DNA of 64,000 nt from Rachicladosporium sp. CCFEE 5018 (Eukaryota; Ascomycota; Dothideomycetes; Cladosporiales; Cladosporiaceae). The position numbers were made by a program, and so were the translations under genes. Shown here piece by piece: positions 46,682 through 58,418 of the stretch (position 1 is the stretch's first letter; every line of letters begins with the position of its first letter). Under the pieces are notes generated by a model. The model was not told the DNA's origin. It saw only the letters and a program-made list of their open reading frames with translations, and did no database searches. The DNA lies in assembly GCA_002077045.2 (NCBI GenBank), contig KZ111156.1, positions 679,444 through 743,443 of the forward strand. Reading direction: 5' to 3'.

Positions 46682-47119
46682 GGCGGCAAGGAGGAAGGGA
46701 CGGCAGCTCATGGTTCTGATGCGCATAGCGAGGCGTTTGACGTGGTGTGGTGGCTTGTTGGACACCAAGAGCCAGATGGCTTCACTTCTGGGTGGCTGTT
46801 TGTGATATGATATTGCTTGCGAGCCTCCTTCAGCGTAGACATGATACCCGAACAGAGAACTAATGTCGAAATACTTCCAACGTTCTCCTATTCTTGCCAT
46901 CTTCACTGAGCCCTCGTCGCTTCCTACACGTGCTTGCCTCCGATATTAGCAGCATTTTAGCAAAACCTTGTTTCGTATTCCAACTCCCATCTTTGTCATC
47001 CCACATGCGCTGCAGATCATCCGGGTTCCGTCCGCGACTTTACTACTGCCGAGTCCGACGCATATCATTACAGAGATAACCCTGTGCAAGGCTCGCAAGA
47101 TGTCAAATCGTCCCTACAT
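46682..47119. other. Intergenic region upstream of hemerythrin gene
   Basis: No gene seen. It is pyrimidine-rich from 46890 to 47050, consistent with a promoter and 5' leader. Confidence 0.45.
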
Positions 47120-47915
47120 ATGCTGCCTTTGCGTCGTGGAATACAGTCGACGCTCGGCAGAAGACAAGGGACCACCTTGATTCGGCCGCAAAGCTGTCTC
47201 AAGAGACTTGCACTGAACAACCGCCTCTCGCATCAACGACTTGCGAGACTACACAGTACACTACGCGATATGGAGGCAGCCAATGGCTTCGAGAAGATGG
47301 CGGAGCTCGACCTACCGAAGGATGCTCCAAGCAAAGATGTGAAGACGGGAGCAAAGCAGGATCTCCCACCTCTCAGCGCTGCGGATTTCAGGGCCTATAA
47401 TCGCCTCGCAGAGATGATGGACGCATATGTAAGCCCTCAGCCCTTCCCGGGATGATGCTGGTCACCAATCTGACCGATATAACTAGCACAACCACTTCCG
47501 CCAGACCTGGAATCTCCTCTACGGCGCCTGCGAGTCCAACAAGCGACCCCAAGGAATGTCCATCCGCGCCTTTCTCCGCACAGCGGAGGAATTCGCCAGC
47601 CATCTGACCGTGCACCACACCATCGAGGAGCAACACATTTTCCCGGTTCTCGCCAAGAAGATGACCAAGTTCCGTAAAGAGCTGGAGCTGCTCACACAGC
47701 ATAAGCAGATCCATGCGGGCTTGGAGGTGTTCGAGGAGTACATCGGCGCTTGCAGGAATGGCGAGAGAGAGTTGCGATTGGGGGAGCTGAGGGAGGTGAT
47801 GGGAGGATTCGGGACGGTGCTTTGGGAGCATCTGGATGAAGAGGTGAAGGAGCTTGGTGCCGAGAACATGCGGAAGTATTGGACTATAGCGGAGCTAAAG
47901 CAGATACCCTTCTAG
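47120..47915 (+). CDS. Hemerythrin/HHE cation-binding domain protein
   Basis: Exons 47120-47428 and 47487-47915 (58-nt intron, phase 0) give 245 residues. The first 50 residues are rich in Arg and Leu and lack acidic residues (MLPLRRGIQSTLGRRQ...), like a mitochondrial presequence. The HHE four-helix bundle follows, with likely iron ligands in HNHFRQ (residues 104-109), HLTVHHTIEEQHIFP, HKQIHAGLE and LWEHLDEE. Fungal proteins of this type are linked to iron or reactive oxygen and nitrogen handling; function is not established here. An internal ATG (MEAANG...) could give a shorter cytosolic form. The stop is 22 bp from the convergent DCC1 stop. Confidence 0.9.
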
Positions 47916-47937
47916 TCGACAGCGTACGGACCAATGT

Positions 47938-49049
47938 TCAAGTTGGTCTTTTGGTCGGTCGGAACTTCTCATGCCATTGCTTCCGCTTCGAACCGGCTGC
48001 CCTACCGTCTGGTGCCGTTGACGCAGACACATCGTCTTCGAGATCGAGCTGGTAGTCCCTGAAGTGGATGGTCTTGCCCCCATCGCTGAGAGTGTAGCGG
48101 CCTGCTAGCAGAGCTGTATCGACCTTGCTCCGCCACAGCTCTGGCATGTCGTCCCTCCAGGCGGACTTGAACACTGATGCAGTAGTCGAGGTCTTGGCTG
48201 ACATGGCTTCGAGTCGAGTGATGCCTGCCCAACGCACCAGAGCACTCGGATCGATACGGACGTCCTCGGTATCTATCCCTTCCTCAGACTGTATCAGCAC
48301 GCTGCCCACAATAGCGCTGACGAGGGTGCCCTGCAAATCATCCACATCGCTGACATCAGTGCGTAGAAGATCGATGCTGTTGGATGCCAGACTAGCTGTC
48401 AAGTCGATTGGCCTGGCTCTGGCAGCGGCGAGGATGGAGTGCCAGGTATCCAGGCGCAATTGAGCGCTCGGCAGCATGCACTTTCCGTGCTCGTCAAAAA
48501 GGGCGGCGAGCTCGCGGAGAGCAACTTCGCACTCAGCATCGCTAGCTGGTATATTCGCGAACAGTTGAGCTTTCGTTAGCGAGTCTCGAGCGCCCACGGA
48601 TTGTCCAGTTGACGCTAGCACGGGAAGAAGCTGTCGAATATACGCTGCAGCACATGGCTTCGGCGCAGGCGTAGTCTCTAGTGTCGACTGAGGCTGCGAG
48701 ATGATCTGTATCCGCTGCTTGCCTGGCTCGTCATTGGATTCGTGGGGCTGCAGTACGTAGACTGTGTTCGATGAGTTCTTCTGTCGAATGTTGTAGGTCT
48801 TGTCGTGCGTGCAGAGAACAGCGTTGCCTGCAGATTCTCCTGATACGACTTCCGCAGACTTGAAGTACAGGCTATCGTGGCGTTAGCGTCGAAAGTTTCT
48901 ATACATGATGGCTAGTCTCACGTCGGTGGGTTGGCTGAGGTCAGTACTGCGAGTAGTTCCGGCGGTAGCTCGAGTAGCCGGAAGTGTTGGTGCTGCGCCT
49001 CAGCGAGCAGTGAGACGGGTATGTCAGTACTGCTTTGTGTCGACATCAT
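47938..49049 (-). CDS. DCC1: Sister chromatid cohesion protein Dcc1 (Ctf18-RFC subunit)
   Basis: Dcc1 works with Ctf8 and Ctf18 in the alternative clamp loader that loads PCNA and supports cohesion. Exons 49049-48922 and 48871-47938 (50-nt intron, phase 2) give 353 residues. Near the N-terminus are FRLLELPPELLAVL, then YFKSAE, AVLCTHDKTYNIRQKNSSN and VYVL, which are the family hallmarks. The C-terminal winged-helix part includes LWRSKVDTALLAGRYTLSD and FRDYQLDLE. Two adjacent ATGs (49049 and 49046) could start translation. The gene is divergent from the next one, with 176 bp between starts. Confidence 0.9.
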
Positions 49050-49225
49050 CTCATATCATCAGTCATACTATCAATGGTCGTCTTCGATCTTCTTGGGAGA
49101 TCACAACGCGATAGTGACGCGACCTGACGCGTTCTTTCCGCGCGAAGTGACGCGACTGCCACCAGAAGTGCTTGCAGCCTACGACGAGTATCGCAACTCA
49201 CATCACTAAACTACAGACATGCGCA

Positions 49226-49790
49226 ATGCCGCCAGCAATACTGTACGACTCGGAAGATGACGATGGGGAGATCATCGTTCCGGCGCAGGATACGATAGAC
49301 CTTGTTGCGAACTTCCCGAGTGCTGGTCAAAGCACGGGCTCCACGGGTATGTGTGATCGGCATCTGTGGCAAACGCAGAGAATACTGACAATCATCGGCA
49401 GAGCGTCTCAAGAGACAGCTCAGGGACGTCCAGGAGAGCCTGTGTCTTACATCCGGCGAAGAGATGCAGTCGAGTGGTGTCGGTCCGGCTAAAGCGCGAG
49501 CATCGCTAGGCTCACCCGTCCGACAACCAACGAAACGCCGACACACGGAGACCACTTCTGAGCCTGGCATTCAATGGAGTCCGGAGAAGACGAGCAAACG
49601 CACCAAGACATTGGCAACGTACGGACGGAAGCACGCTTCGACTGCAGCTCCGCTTCGAGAACTCGAGGCCAATGGACTACCCCATCCGACCACTTCAGGA
49701 TCTGTCCGATTCTCGGATCACTCACAGGGAGAGAAGTCGAGCGGGCTGCCGATCGGTAGTCTGGAGGTGGACTTTGCCGAGCATGAGCCC
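49226..49790 (+). CDS. Hypothetical nuclear protein, 5' part, cut by assembly gap
   Basis: Exon 1 is 49226-49346 and the intron is 49347-49401 (GTATGT...CAG, 55 nt). Exon 2 runs open from 49402 into the N run, giving about 170 residues. The N-terminus is acidic (YDSEDDDGEIIVPAQ), then comes a short coiled coil (ERLKRQLRDVQESL) and a basic Ser/Thr-rich part (KRRHTETTSEPG). I do not recognise it. It is probably nuclear by composition. Confidence 0.65.
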
Positions 49791-49890
49791 NNNNNNNNNN
49801 NNNNNNNNNNNNNNNNNNNNNNNNNNNNNNNNNNNNNNNNNNNNNNNNNNNNNNNNNNNNNNNNNNNNNNNNNNNNNNNNNNNNNNNNNN
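49791..49890. other. Assembly gap, 100 N
   Basis: Exactly 100 N. A plus-strand hypothetical gene ends on the left; the middle of vps11 on the minus strand starts on the right. The flanks do not belong together. Confidence 0.99.
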
Positions 49891-51548
49891 TGGCTTCAGC
49901 GTATTTCTTCAAGTCTTCGATCAAGATGTCGACGACAAGGCCGTGCTCGTTGTGTCTTCTGGCAAGGAAAGCCGCTTGGTCGAAGTAGCCCGCTTGACGA
50001 CAAATGATGATTGCGGTGTCCAGATCGAAGCGAAGATCGCCTGGCTGCTTGATAAATGCCTCAAGCTTCTCGACATCTTTGAGCTTCGCATAGCAGTTCA
50101 ATAGCAGGGTCGTATGGTCTGAAGTCGCTTTGTGGTGTTCGTGAAGTTCTTCGAGGTAATCGATCAGATTCTTGATCCGCTGATTGTCCAAGTACTTCCG
50201 GATCACCTGCGATGGCTCTGTGTTGTCAATGGCACTTAGATACTGCTGCATTGCTGTGTCGTAGTCGCCTTTCTGGTACAAGTAATCGCCATGTTTTCGG
50301 GAAATGGCATTCTGCTGAACGGCATCGACTTTATACTTTTGCGCAAGATTGATCGCAAGCATGTATAAATCGCGCTGATAGAGGATCTCAAGCTTCTGCT
50401 GGAAGGTCTTTTCGTGATATCTGTAGAGCTTGCCATCGATAGTGAGCAAGAAAATGTCGCCCCAGATGCTGAAAAGGCTGCTGACTTGCGCCGAGAGCGA
50501 TTCTGAGTACGCAATGAACTTAAGATCTGTGTCCAGGATCGTGAAAGAGCTGGTGTTGAGGATCTCAGTCGCCTGGGCAAACGCTCGCAGTGGCACGGAT
50601 CTTGCGAGTGCGCCTGTATTAGGCGGCGACACGATGAGCACGTAGTCACCGCTTATGCCTACAAGCTTCTTCGTACCCTCGTATGCGTAGGATGCAGCTC
50701 TACCTTGTGGACCGTAGGTGTAGACGGCGTCATCTCTGGCAACAATAATTTCCCTTGAGTCGGGATCAAGCGTCATACAGCCGACAGCACAGCCATGCTC
50801 ATCGAGAGTCCTTGCTGGAGATCCTTGCCCTTTGCCAGATATCGCCAACGCAGCGATACGCGCTGTTGTCGCGATATAGAGCGCGACAGTGTTGGCTTCG
50901 CGGAACTCCAGACCAGTGATAGGCTCTTCGGATTCGAACACAGTGCGCTGCTTCGTACCTCGGTCGTGTATCATGTCGCCACGCACAACGGTCACTGCGC
51001 CATTCGCGAAACCCACAGCCAGCTGTGCAAGATCGCCTGTGACCGCAAAGGCGCTGACAGGAAAGTTCTTGCGACCATTCTGAATGGATACAGTGCATAA
51101 GCACCTGGGCTGTTGGGTCTTCTTCTCCAGCTGGTCGAGAGCCCAAACCTTCAACTCAGGCTCATGGACCAGATCCTCGGCTATCGACAAGAGATGAGAA
51201 GTCCCTGGGAGCTGCCGTATGTGAGACACGCTCCCAGAGCTGTGGGCCTGCCATGTTCGACTAGGCTTGAAGCTCTGGTCAAGGGAGTGGATAATTCCAT
51301 CAGGAGTCCCGGCGTATATACGATCTGGTCCAGCACTCACACAGCTGACGTTCCCTTGCTACGCTTATCAGCGTAGTCATATGGCGAGAAATTACGGAAC
51401 AATACCTACGTCTAAAGTCACCGTCCCATCGCCGTCAGGCAGACGGACTTGAGAGACATCGAAGAAACGGAATTGTTTCCACTTTGATCGAGGTCAGCGG
51501 GATGTGAGCATGGGGACGAATGACCGTATTTACCGATGTCAATGCCAT
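49891..51548 (-). CDS. vps11: Vps11, N-terminal ~518 residues (contig 3 start)
   Basis: Exons 51548-51534, 51481-51406 and 51354-49891. The protein is identical to the same part of the complete copy at 24137-27152. Four bases differ (50453, 50471, 50597 and 50747), all silent. The solenoid C-terminus and RING are missing only because the contig begins here. Confidence 0.95.
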
Positions 51549-54131
51549 GCTACAATTTCGCCATCGACTGCAAAACTAGTACGTCGTTGTCGGATGTCAA
51601 CCTTCCACCTCAGCGGGTGACGAGCAGACGGAGCAATTGCTCACGCTAATTACGGTCGGCCAAATGTTGTATCACGCAAACGCGTCTCCCACTTGTGACT
51701 GCATGGCCAACCCACTCTCAATGTCAACACATTCGAGTCTGAGTGGCGCAGCTACTCATTACCTCAATATCAGCATGCGACAGATTTCTTGACGGTCTAC
51801 CACTGACAGACGACACTCTCTGGCCTCAAAACATCGCACAGCTGGGCATCGCCACACGCACGCACTCCAACACGCTCCTCCTTTCACACAAACAAATCAC
51901 AAGCACATACCCTCCCCATAGTCATCCGAGCGCCACTCATCTGGCTCACGCTGGATCCAGCTAAACACTGCCTCGTTCACGTTCCGCCATACGCCCGCCA
52001 AAGCCCTCTGCACAGCGAGCCTCACAGCACGGTCTCACATGCTTCAGATCGCCCACAGTAGCGTGTGGTATGAGCGAGGGACGCGGTGCTCGGAACTTAA
52101 CCCTAAGCAATTTTCTCGGTCCAAGTATCGCGGTGCCACTCTGTGGCAAGCAGCTGGCTTTCTGACTAGCTGCCGACCTCTACTGTGTCGCTTTCTGTGT
52201 CTTTGAGATGCTGAGGGTGTCATGATGGGGTGAGGCAGTGAAAGGATTGCCGGATCATCCATGTCCGGTGCCCATCGACGGCAGTAAATCGGCAGCTTCA
52301 TGTGTCGGCTTGGTCAGACCTCTTAGAGGCGCACGTCGAAGCTTGCTGGCTGGACACTTGCTCTGATCATTATGGACAGCTTTATGGCCGTGGCCGCGGT
52401 GGTGAGTCAGGATGAGGAACGGCAGAGTTGTTGGGCAATGTCATCTCGATATTGTCTTTTGGGTCTCGCATTGCTGTTGCTGAGTATGAGAGGTCTGGTG
52501 TTCTGCGTGGGGTTTGCCATACAGCGTCGCGAGTGCTGGGCAGTGAGCTTGACTTGGCAGATGCATTAGCAACTTCATCGTTGCCCGTGAGGGTTCGCTG
52601 GCTTTGACATAAGGCAGGCATTGTGAAGGCACAAGAAGAGCTTGTCAGTTGCTACTTGAGAACATAAGCCTACGTACAGGCCGTGAGGGATGGCAAGCTT
52701 CAACACAGCCTCCCACCTTACTCGTCCGAAAGACGCAATGCGTCCAGCGAGAAGGCCAGGTGACATACAGAAGCATGCCATTCCGACCGGCCAACCATAT
52801 TATGGCCTGACAACAGCTCCTGCACTCTTGTCGTCGTTACGAGCCTGCCCGACGTCTTTGCCAGGAGCTCGAGCGGTTGCTAAAGCTGAGTCGATGTCTC
52901 GCTACCCCATCATACGCACACGCACTCGCACAATGTCAGCATCAAGACTCCTCGCACTCCCAGACTGTGCCCTCTACACCCCACAGCAGAAACCCAGCAC
53001 ACCTTGTTATCCGCCACGCTGCTTACGCAGAAGGCCCCCGATCCTCCACTCCAGCTGCTGAACCGACCCGCCTCGAAGCCTGCATCGCAGCATCAACACA
53101 GATGCAGCTGCCTAGTAGCAATGTCCGATCAGCCGCGTCAATCATCTCCATCCGCATGGGCCTCTTGTTCAGTCTTAGCAGAACAGGTCAAAGCCGGAGC
53201 GGACGTACGATCGATGAGCGCCGAACCCCAAACCAAAAGGTCTGCGTCTCTTTTCCCGGAGGTCAGCAGACCGCCTCGCAGTAACAGCGAGAAGTCGAGC
53301 GGCTTTTGCTGATGTACTTTGGCCGTCCGAACCCCTATGCCTTCCGAAGCTTCTGTGCGGAAGTGGAAGAATGGAATCAAAGACTTGTCTCTGAGGAAAG
53401 TGCTTACTACGAACGGAAAGAGGGAGAGTGTCAGAGTGCGTGTGCTGCTGATGATGTCTTGCAGATCGATGTGGCTTATCGAGCTGTGGTCGAAGTGGTA
53501 TGATCGGATGACGGAAGCCTCGTCGTGTGCTTTCGAGGCGAGACTGACGGTTGTGTTGATGTTGTAGCGATTCTTGGAAAGCTTGCGATCTCCTGCCCTC
53601 GCTGTCAAGGCTGAAGCGCACAAGAAGCGGACCGAGCCCAGAGTAACTCGAGCATCCTGCACTAAACCGCACAGTCTACACAGCAGTCCGGCTTGGGTTA
53701 TGAAATGGCGAAGGCGCTGCTCTACTGGCTGGGTCAACAACATTGCGTGGCGGGACCTCTCTCGAGTGAGGCTCAAAGCTTTGGCTTGTCTGCCTCACAT
53801 TGCTGCCAGCTTGGTGGACTTCGTCTTCTCCGTTCCATGGCACTCGCTGGGCGGCTTGTGATCTGCGTCAGTGCTGAATGCGATGACAGAGCTGTAACGC
53901 AAAGTCCAAGTGCGTGGATGTTGAGACAATCCAGGTCTGTGGATGCATTTGGTGGTGCGTGGGAAAGTTACGAGCCAACCTGGGATTGCTTGAGCGCGTA
54001 GGCGCTATTTGCCGTCTCTCGAGCCTGCAAGGGTGAGAGGGACGGCCGGGACCCTTTTTATAAGTCCCCCAAGTATCCTGAAGTTGCCATTGCGGAGGAC
54101 TGACTGCGCTGATAGGGGTGTCCTGATCACT
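51549..54131. other. Spacer between vps11 and MAPEG gene, copy 3
   Basis: Same sequence as 27153-29735, including the frame disabled by TGA (here at 53310). No gene supported. Confidence 0.5.
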
Positions 54132-54587
54132 TCAAAGCCACATCGCCGCTCTCCCCAGCATTCCAAAGCAGAGCGCAACCCCAGTGATGTACGATCCTCT
54201 GCGCACGTAGCCCCAGCTCTGGGTATCGGTCTCCAGGTACACCTCCGTGTACAATAATCTGACCGTTAGCCACAGCACAGCAAACAAGCCAACTGATAGA
54301 CTCCTTTCGGCCTCACGCTCGGCCAGAATTCCAGCCAAGACAGCAGAGACGAAAAGCGGCATTTTCTCCATCAGATTGCCATGACAGGCCTTGCTGCGTT
54401 GAAAAGCTGCCCAATCTTCGGGCGACAGGCGCTTCTGCAGGAGCGCGAGCAGATCTGCGGACTTCGGATCGTTCTCGGCATGGAGGATCGGGGTGACCTT
54501 CCTGGAGATGTTCATGGCGTGGTCATGAGGGTACAGTGCTAGGAGATAGTACAGGGGGATCGAGAGGATGGGGACGTTTGGTGCCAT
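54132..54587 (-). CDS. MAPEG-family membrane protein, copy 3
   Basis: 151 residues, the same protein as at 29736-30191, with the signature FQRSKACHGNLMEKMPLF and four predicted membrane helices. It is probably the same locus as copy 1, seen twice through the unmerged contig ends. Confidence 0.88.
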   Translation of the reverse strand: MAPNVPILSIPLYYLLALYPHDHAMNISRKVTPILHAENDPKSADLLALLQKRLSPEDWAAFQRSKACHGNLMEKMPLFVSAVLAGILAEREAERSLSVGLFAVLWLTVRLLYTEVYLETDTQSWGYVRRGSYITGVALCFGMLGRAAMWL

Positions 54588-55280
54588 CGCGGATCAGACT
54601 TGACGGAGCGCTCGGGGTACTGTGAGACGTTGCTGCGAAGGGATGCAATGCTGTTGTGCAGATATGTGATTGGGAAGAGCGTGAGGATAATGTACCACCT
54701 TGTGGGAAATCTTGATGCCTTGCGCAGACTGTGGACTGCATGTCATAGATCGACCGAGCGCGATTGCGTCGGGCATACGTTGCTAGCCAGCGCTCAGTCA
54801 ACACCGGCGACGCTGACGAAGTAAGTATGATCGCTACTAATCATGTCCAACACCGTCCAAGTAAAAGTCACGACTTCCGCATGCACTGACCACTAGGTTA
54901 TCGAAGGGCATCCCGCGGGCCCAGCCACCTCTACCCCGCGATGCAATCGCCAACGATCTCGAAGCAGTTTGGTCTCTTCCTCTTCCAGCACGTCTACATG
55001 CATATCGACGACATCTATCGTAGGCTTGGAGTCACGAGACATGGCGTGCATCGATCGTGCATGCGTGCCCGCACTGTGATAAGAGCTGCAGCTAGCTAGC
55101 GGGACAGGTACGGAAGTGCATGCAGGTAGGTGAAGCTCTTCCTCTTTCTTCTTGTCATATACGGTCGCGTGGCAACAGTCCTGTCGTGTCTGCGGGAGGT
55201 CGTCAATTCACAGGAAAGGCTAGCTATCGTCGATAAGCCTCTGCCAGAAAGAACTCTTTGGGCCAACACAGCGCACCGCA
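54588..55280. promoter_or_regulatory. Divergent promoter region, copy 3
   Basis: Same as 30192-30884. No gene seen. Confidence 0.45.
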
Positions 55281-57121
55281 ATGGCTTCCTTCCGTCTCCC
55301 CCACAGCCTTGTCGCCACCCTCGTCCTCCTCTCGCAGTCCAGCCTTGCGCAGTCAGACACGAGCAACTACAAAGTCTGGTCATCGGTGATCTTCCAGCGT
55401 ATCGGCGAACGCACTCCCGATGTCCTGGGCTTCATCCCGACAACGTTGACCTCCCTCGGCGCCCAGCAAGCTCACAACGCTGGCTCCTTCTTCCGCGAGC
55501 GCTATGTGCCATCAGCGCCTTCTGTCTTCGGATCAGCCCGCGCAGGGATTGACGGATTGAATGCGAACACACCTTCGCCGCAAGAGGTATATGCTTTGGC
55601 GTTGGATACCCAGTCGAGCGTTGCTACTGCGCAAGCGTTCTTGCAGGGACTGTATCCGCCTTTCACGCTCAATGAGAGTGTGGCGGCGGTACTAGATCCG
55701 ACGAGTGTATTGGCAAATGGCAGCTATGTATGCGCTTCATCTCCGACAGTTTACCATATCCGATGCTGATAGCGTTGTAGATCGAGAGTCCGCTCGGTGG
55801 CTACCAATACATCCAGCTGCACACGAGCGGAGCGCTCGACCCTGAATTTCCATACCTCGCTGGTTCCCTGAACTGCCCGGCATACGATTACAATCAGGTC
55901 AATTATCTGATGTCGGCAGCATACGCAGCAACGGACAACTCGAGCTCGTCCGTCTACGATGCGATCGATGACACGCTACTCGCCTCGGTGATGAGCAATA
56001 GCCAAGCCGACTACATCAATGCATATGCCATCTACGACTATGTCAATTATTACGCGAATCACAATGCGTCTTTCAAGGCACAGATCAACGACTCGACTTT
56101 GAATGCCTTGCGCTGGCTGGCCGATGAGCAGCAGTACGCTATGCTCGGCAACCTTACGGCTTATAACAATCTCACTAGCTCGAGTGCCCTTCCTGACGGC
56201 AAGGCCGGTAGCATTGCCACTCTCGGCGGCAACTTACTTCTCGCAAAGATGCTCGATCAGCTTCAGACTTCCGTCCAGTGGGAGGGCGAGTACTACAAGC
56301 TCTCACTACTTTTCGCCGACTTCCCCTCTCTCGTCTCCATATTCGCGCTTCTTGGCCTTCCAGATCTGAACTCTAACTTCGCAGGCTTGCCCTCATTCGC
56401 AAGCTCTGCAGTCTTCGAGGTCTTCTCTACCAGCGACAATGCCACCTACCCAAGCGAGGACGACTTATGGGTACGCTTCTACTTCCGTAACGGCACCGAT
56501 AGCGACGACGCCTACCAATCTTACCCAATCTTCCGCCACGGTCCGAGCGAGACTGACATGCGGTGGTCGGACTTCCAAACGAGCATGAACGGTGTGCTCA
56601 TCGGCAGTATCGGAGACTGGTGCACGCAGTGCGAGGCCGTCACCAGCGTCTTCTGTGCCGCTTGGGGCAACAGCACGACGTCTTCCGGCTCCACCTCCTC
56701 TTCGTCTTCGTCCACGAACCGCGGACGCAGCCACGGCATGTCTCCAGCTGTTGCAGGGGTCATTGGCGCGATCGTGGCGCTTGTTATCGCTGGCTCGATC
56801 TTTGGTTTGTTAGCCTTGATCGGTGGCTTCCGGGTTCACAGGAACAACAAGTATGACACGAAGAAAGATCTGGGCGGGTTCAAGGGCAGTCAGAAGCTGG
56901 CTTCAGATCGTGATCTAACGTTGCCGAAGGGTGGCGCTGTAGTCGGGGCGACCGTGGAAAGAGATGCTATGGGCGGAGTAGGACACGAGAGGATTGGAAG
57001 CTGGGAGTTGAAGAAGGCGGATATGGGATCTGGCGGTATGGAGAGAGTGAGGCCGAGCTTCGAGGATGACGATAGGGTAAACCCGTTTCGGGACCCGGTG
57101 AAGGCTGATGAGAGGGTCTGA
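55281..57121 (+). CDS. Histidine-acid-phosphatase-like membrane protein lacking catalytic histidines, complete copy on contig 3
   Basis: Exons 55281-55727 and 55781-57121; 595 residues. It has the same layout as 36008-37848: signal peptide, RIGERTP in place of RHGxRxP, AD in place of HD at 328-329, Ser-rich stalk, TM helix and cytosolic tail. Only about eight residues differ between the copies, although two blocks (about 56093-56300 and 56465-56720) differ at about 10% of bases, almost entirely at silent sites. So the protein is under strong constraint despite the lost catalytic residues. Confidence 0.88.
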
Positions 57122-57287
57122 AGGGCATGATACGATCGTGATGAGTGATATGTGTACACGTTCTATGCATAATGTCAGAATTCTGTTTGAATTCGATGTG
57201 GTGAAGTAGGCGTTTCGTCTCCACTCAGTCGTGACGGTCATTCTTTGTAATACGATATAATCGATTATGTGACGCACTTAGCATGCT

Positions 57288-57368
57288 GGCAATGTAGCAA
57301 AGTGGTTACTGCGATTGACTAGAAATCAATTCCCTTCGGGGGCGTAGGTTCGAGTCCTGCCATTGTCG
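57288..57368 (+). tRNA. tRNA-Ser (anticodon AGA), second copy
   Basis: 81 nt, identical to 38016-38096, with the same acceptor stem, long variable arm and AGA anticodon. The flanks just outside differ between copies, so the tRNA itself is conserved. Confidence 0.93.
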
Positions 57369-58418
57369 CGCGCGTCTGGTCTCTGCTGAGACGAATACGT
57401 TTTGATTTTCTCCAGAATTTTGTTGGAGCCGCACGGCATTACGATCTGAAACATACAACGGCATTCGGTGAGATTGTGCATGGCGAATGTCATGGACGGA
57501 AGATCGCGCCTCGAATTTTCAGATCGGCAAATCGCACGAGGGTACATACAGATACTGAGAGACCACAGCGTAGGCGACACGGACGCATGACAAGGTATTC
57601 GATAGGGCGAACCGCACGAGCAATGCATTGACAATCGTTTTGAGGCAGTAGAAATCCGGTAAGACGTACCACGATCTGGCCTCACGCCCTTCTCCCGCAG
57701 CCTTGCAAGCAAGACCATCAGATGAAAAGTATCAGCACCTGTCAGACGTACCGCCGAACCCTCCCAGCCAGACCGGCCGAAGCCAGACATCCGACTGGGT
57801 TGAGATCATCGCCACGCAGAGCAAGCTCCGCGCACGTCGGCATCACTCTTGGGCTCGGGGCATCGGCTCATCAGCCAGGTTGGAGTCTGTGGCTCATGTA
57901 GAGAACACAGTATGTGGATGTTTACTATAGAAATGATTCTATGAAGTCTGCGAGTTGCTATTAGCGGTGGTGGGCGGAATTTAGGGGGCCACGGGGCAAC
58001 GCACAAAGTCGACATAAAAAGAGAAAAAGAACTGTTGCAGGCGGATTCGAAATTTGCTATATACTGAAGCGGGAGTGACTGCGGGCACTAGTGAGCGCCA
58101 AGATTTATGCCTGAGGCTCGAGAGGACGAACGAGGTTCTCCATCCAGAGACTCGAATGCGCACCTTGAGTAGATTTGTTCTGGATCAAGCAATGGCAATC
58201 GTCATCAGATGTTACCGTTGCTCATATATGTATGCCAGTCATGGCATGATCAGCGTGTATCAGTTGGCGAAGAAGTTACATAAGACAACGCGACCGTGGG
58301 AAGACGGAGATGTGCAGGACAACCAGGTACGCGATTAAGGCGGCACAGTAGGAGGTCATTGTTAATGCAATATATGCTCTGTCTGCTTGAAAGTAGCCTC
58401 CGACGTGCTTCTACGTGG
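57369..58418. other. Region between tRNA and kinase gene, copy on contig 3
   Basis: It corresponds to 38097-39141. The stretch 57614-57938 is nearly identical to the other copy, and the next 160 bp are strongly diverged. No gene supported. Confidence 0.5.

Larger units (their letters stand above)
49891..55647. repeat. Near-identical partner of 25495-31251
   Basis: Constant offset of 24396 and no indels. It starts at the first base of contig 3 and ends where contig 1 ends, the geometry of an unmerged contig overlap. Confidence 0.93.

Noticed and set aside
24137..55647. Adaptive tandem amplification of the vps11-MAPEG-phosphatase block
   Set aside because: Copies begin and end at contig edges and two of them are the same sequence, so an assembly seam explains them better.
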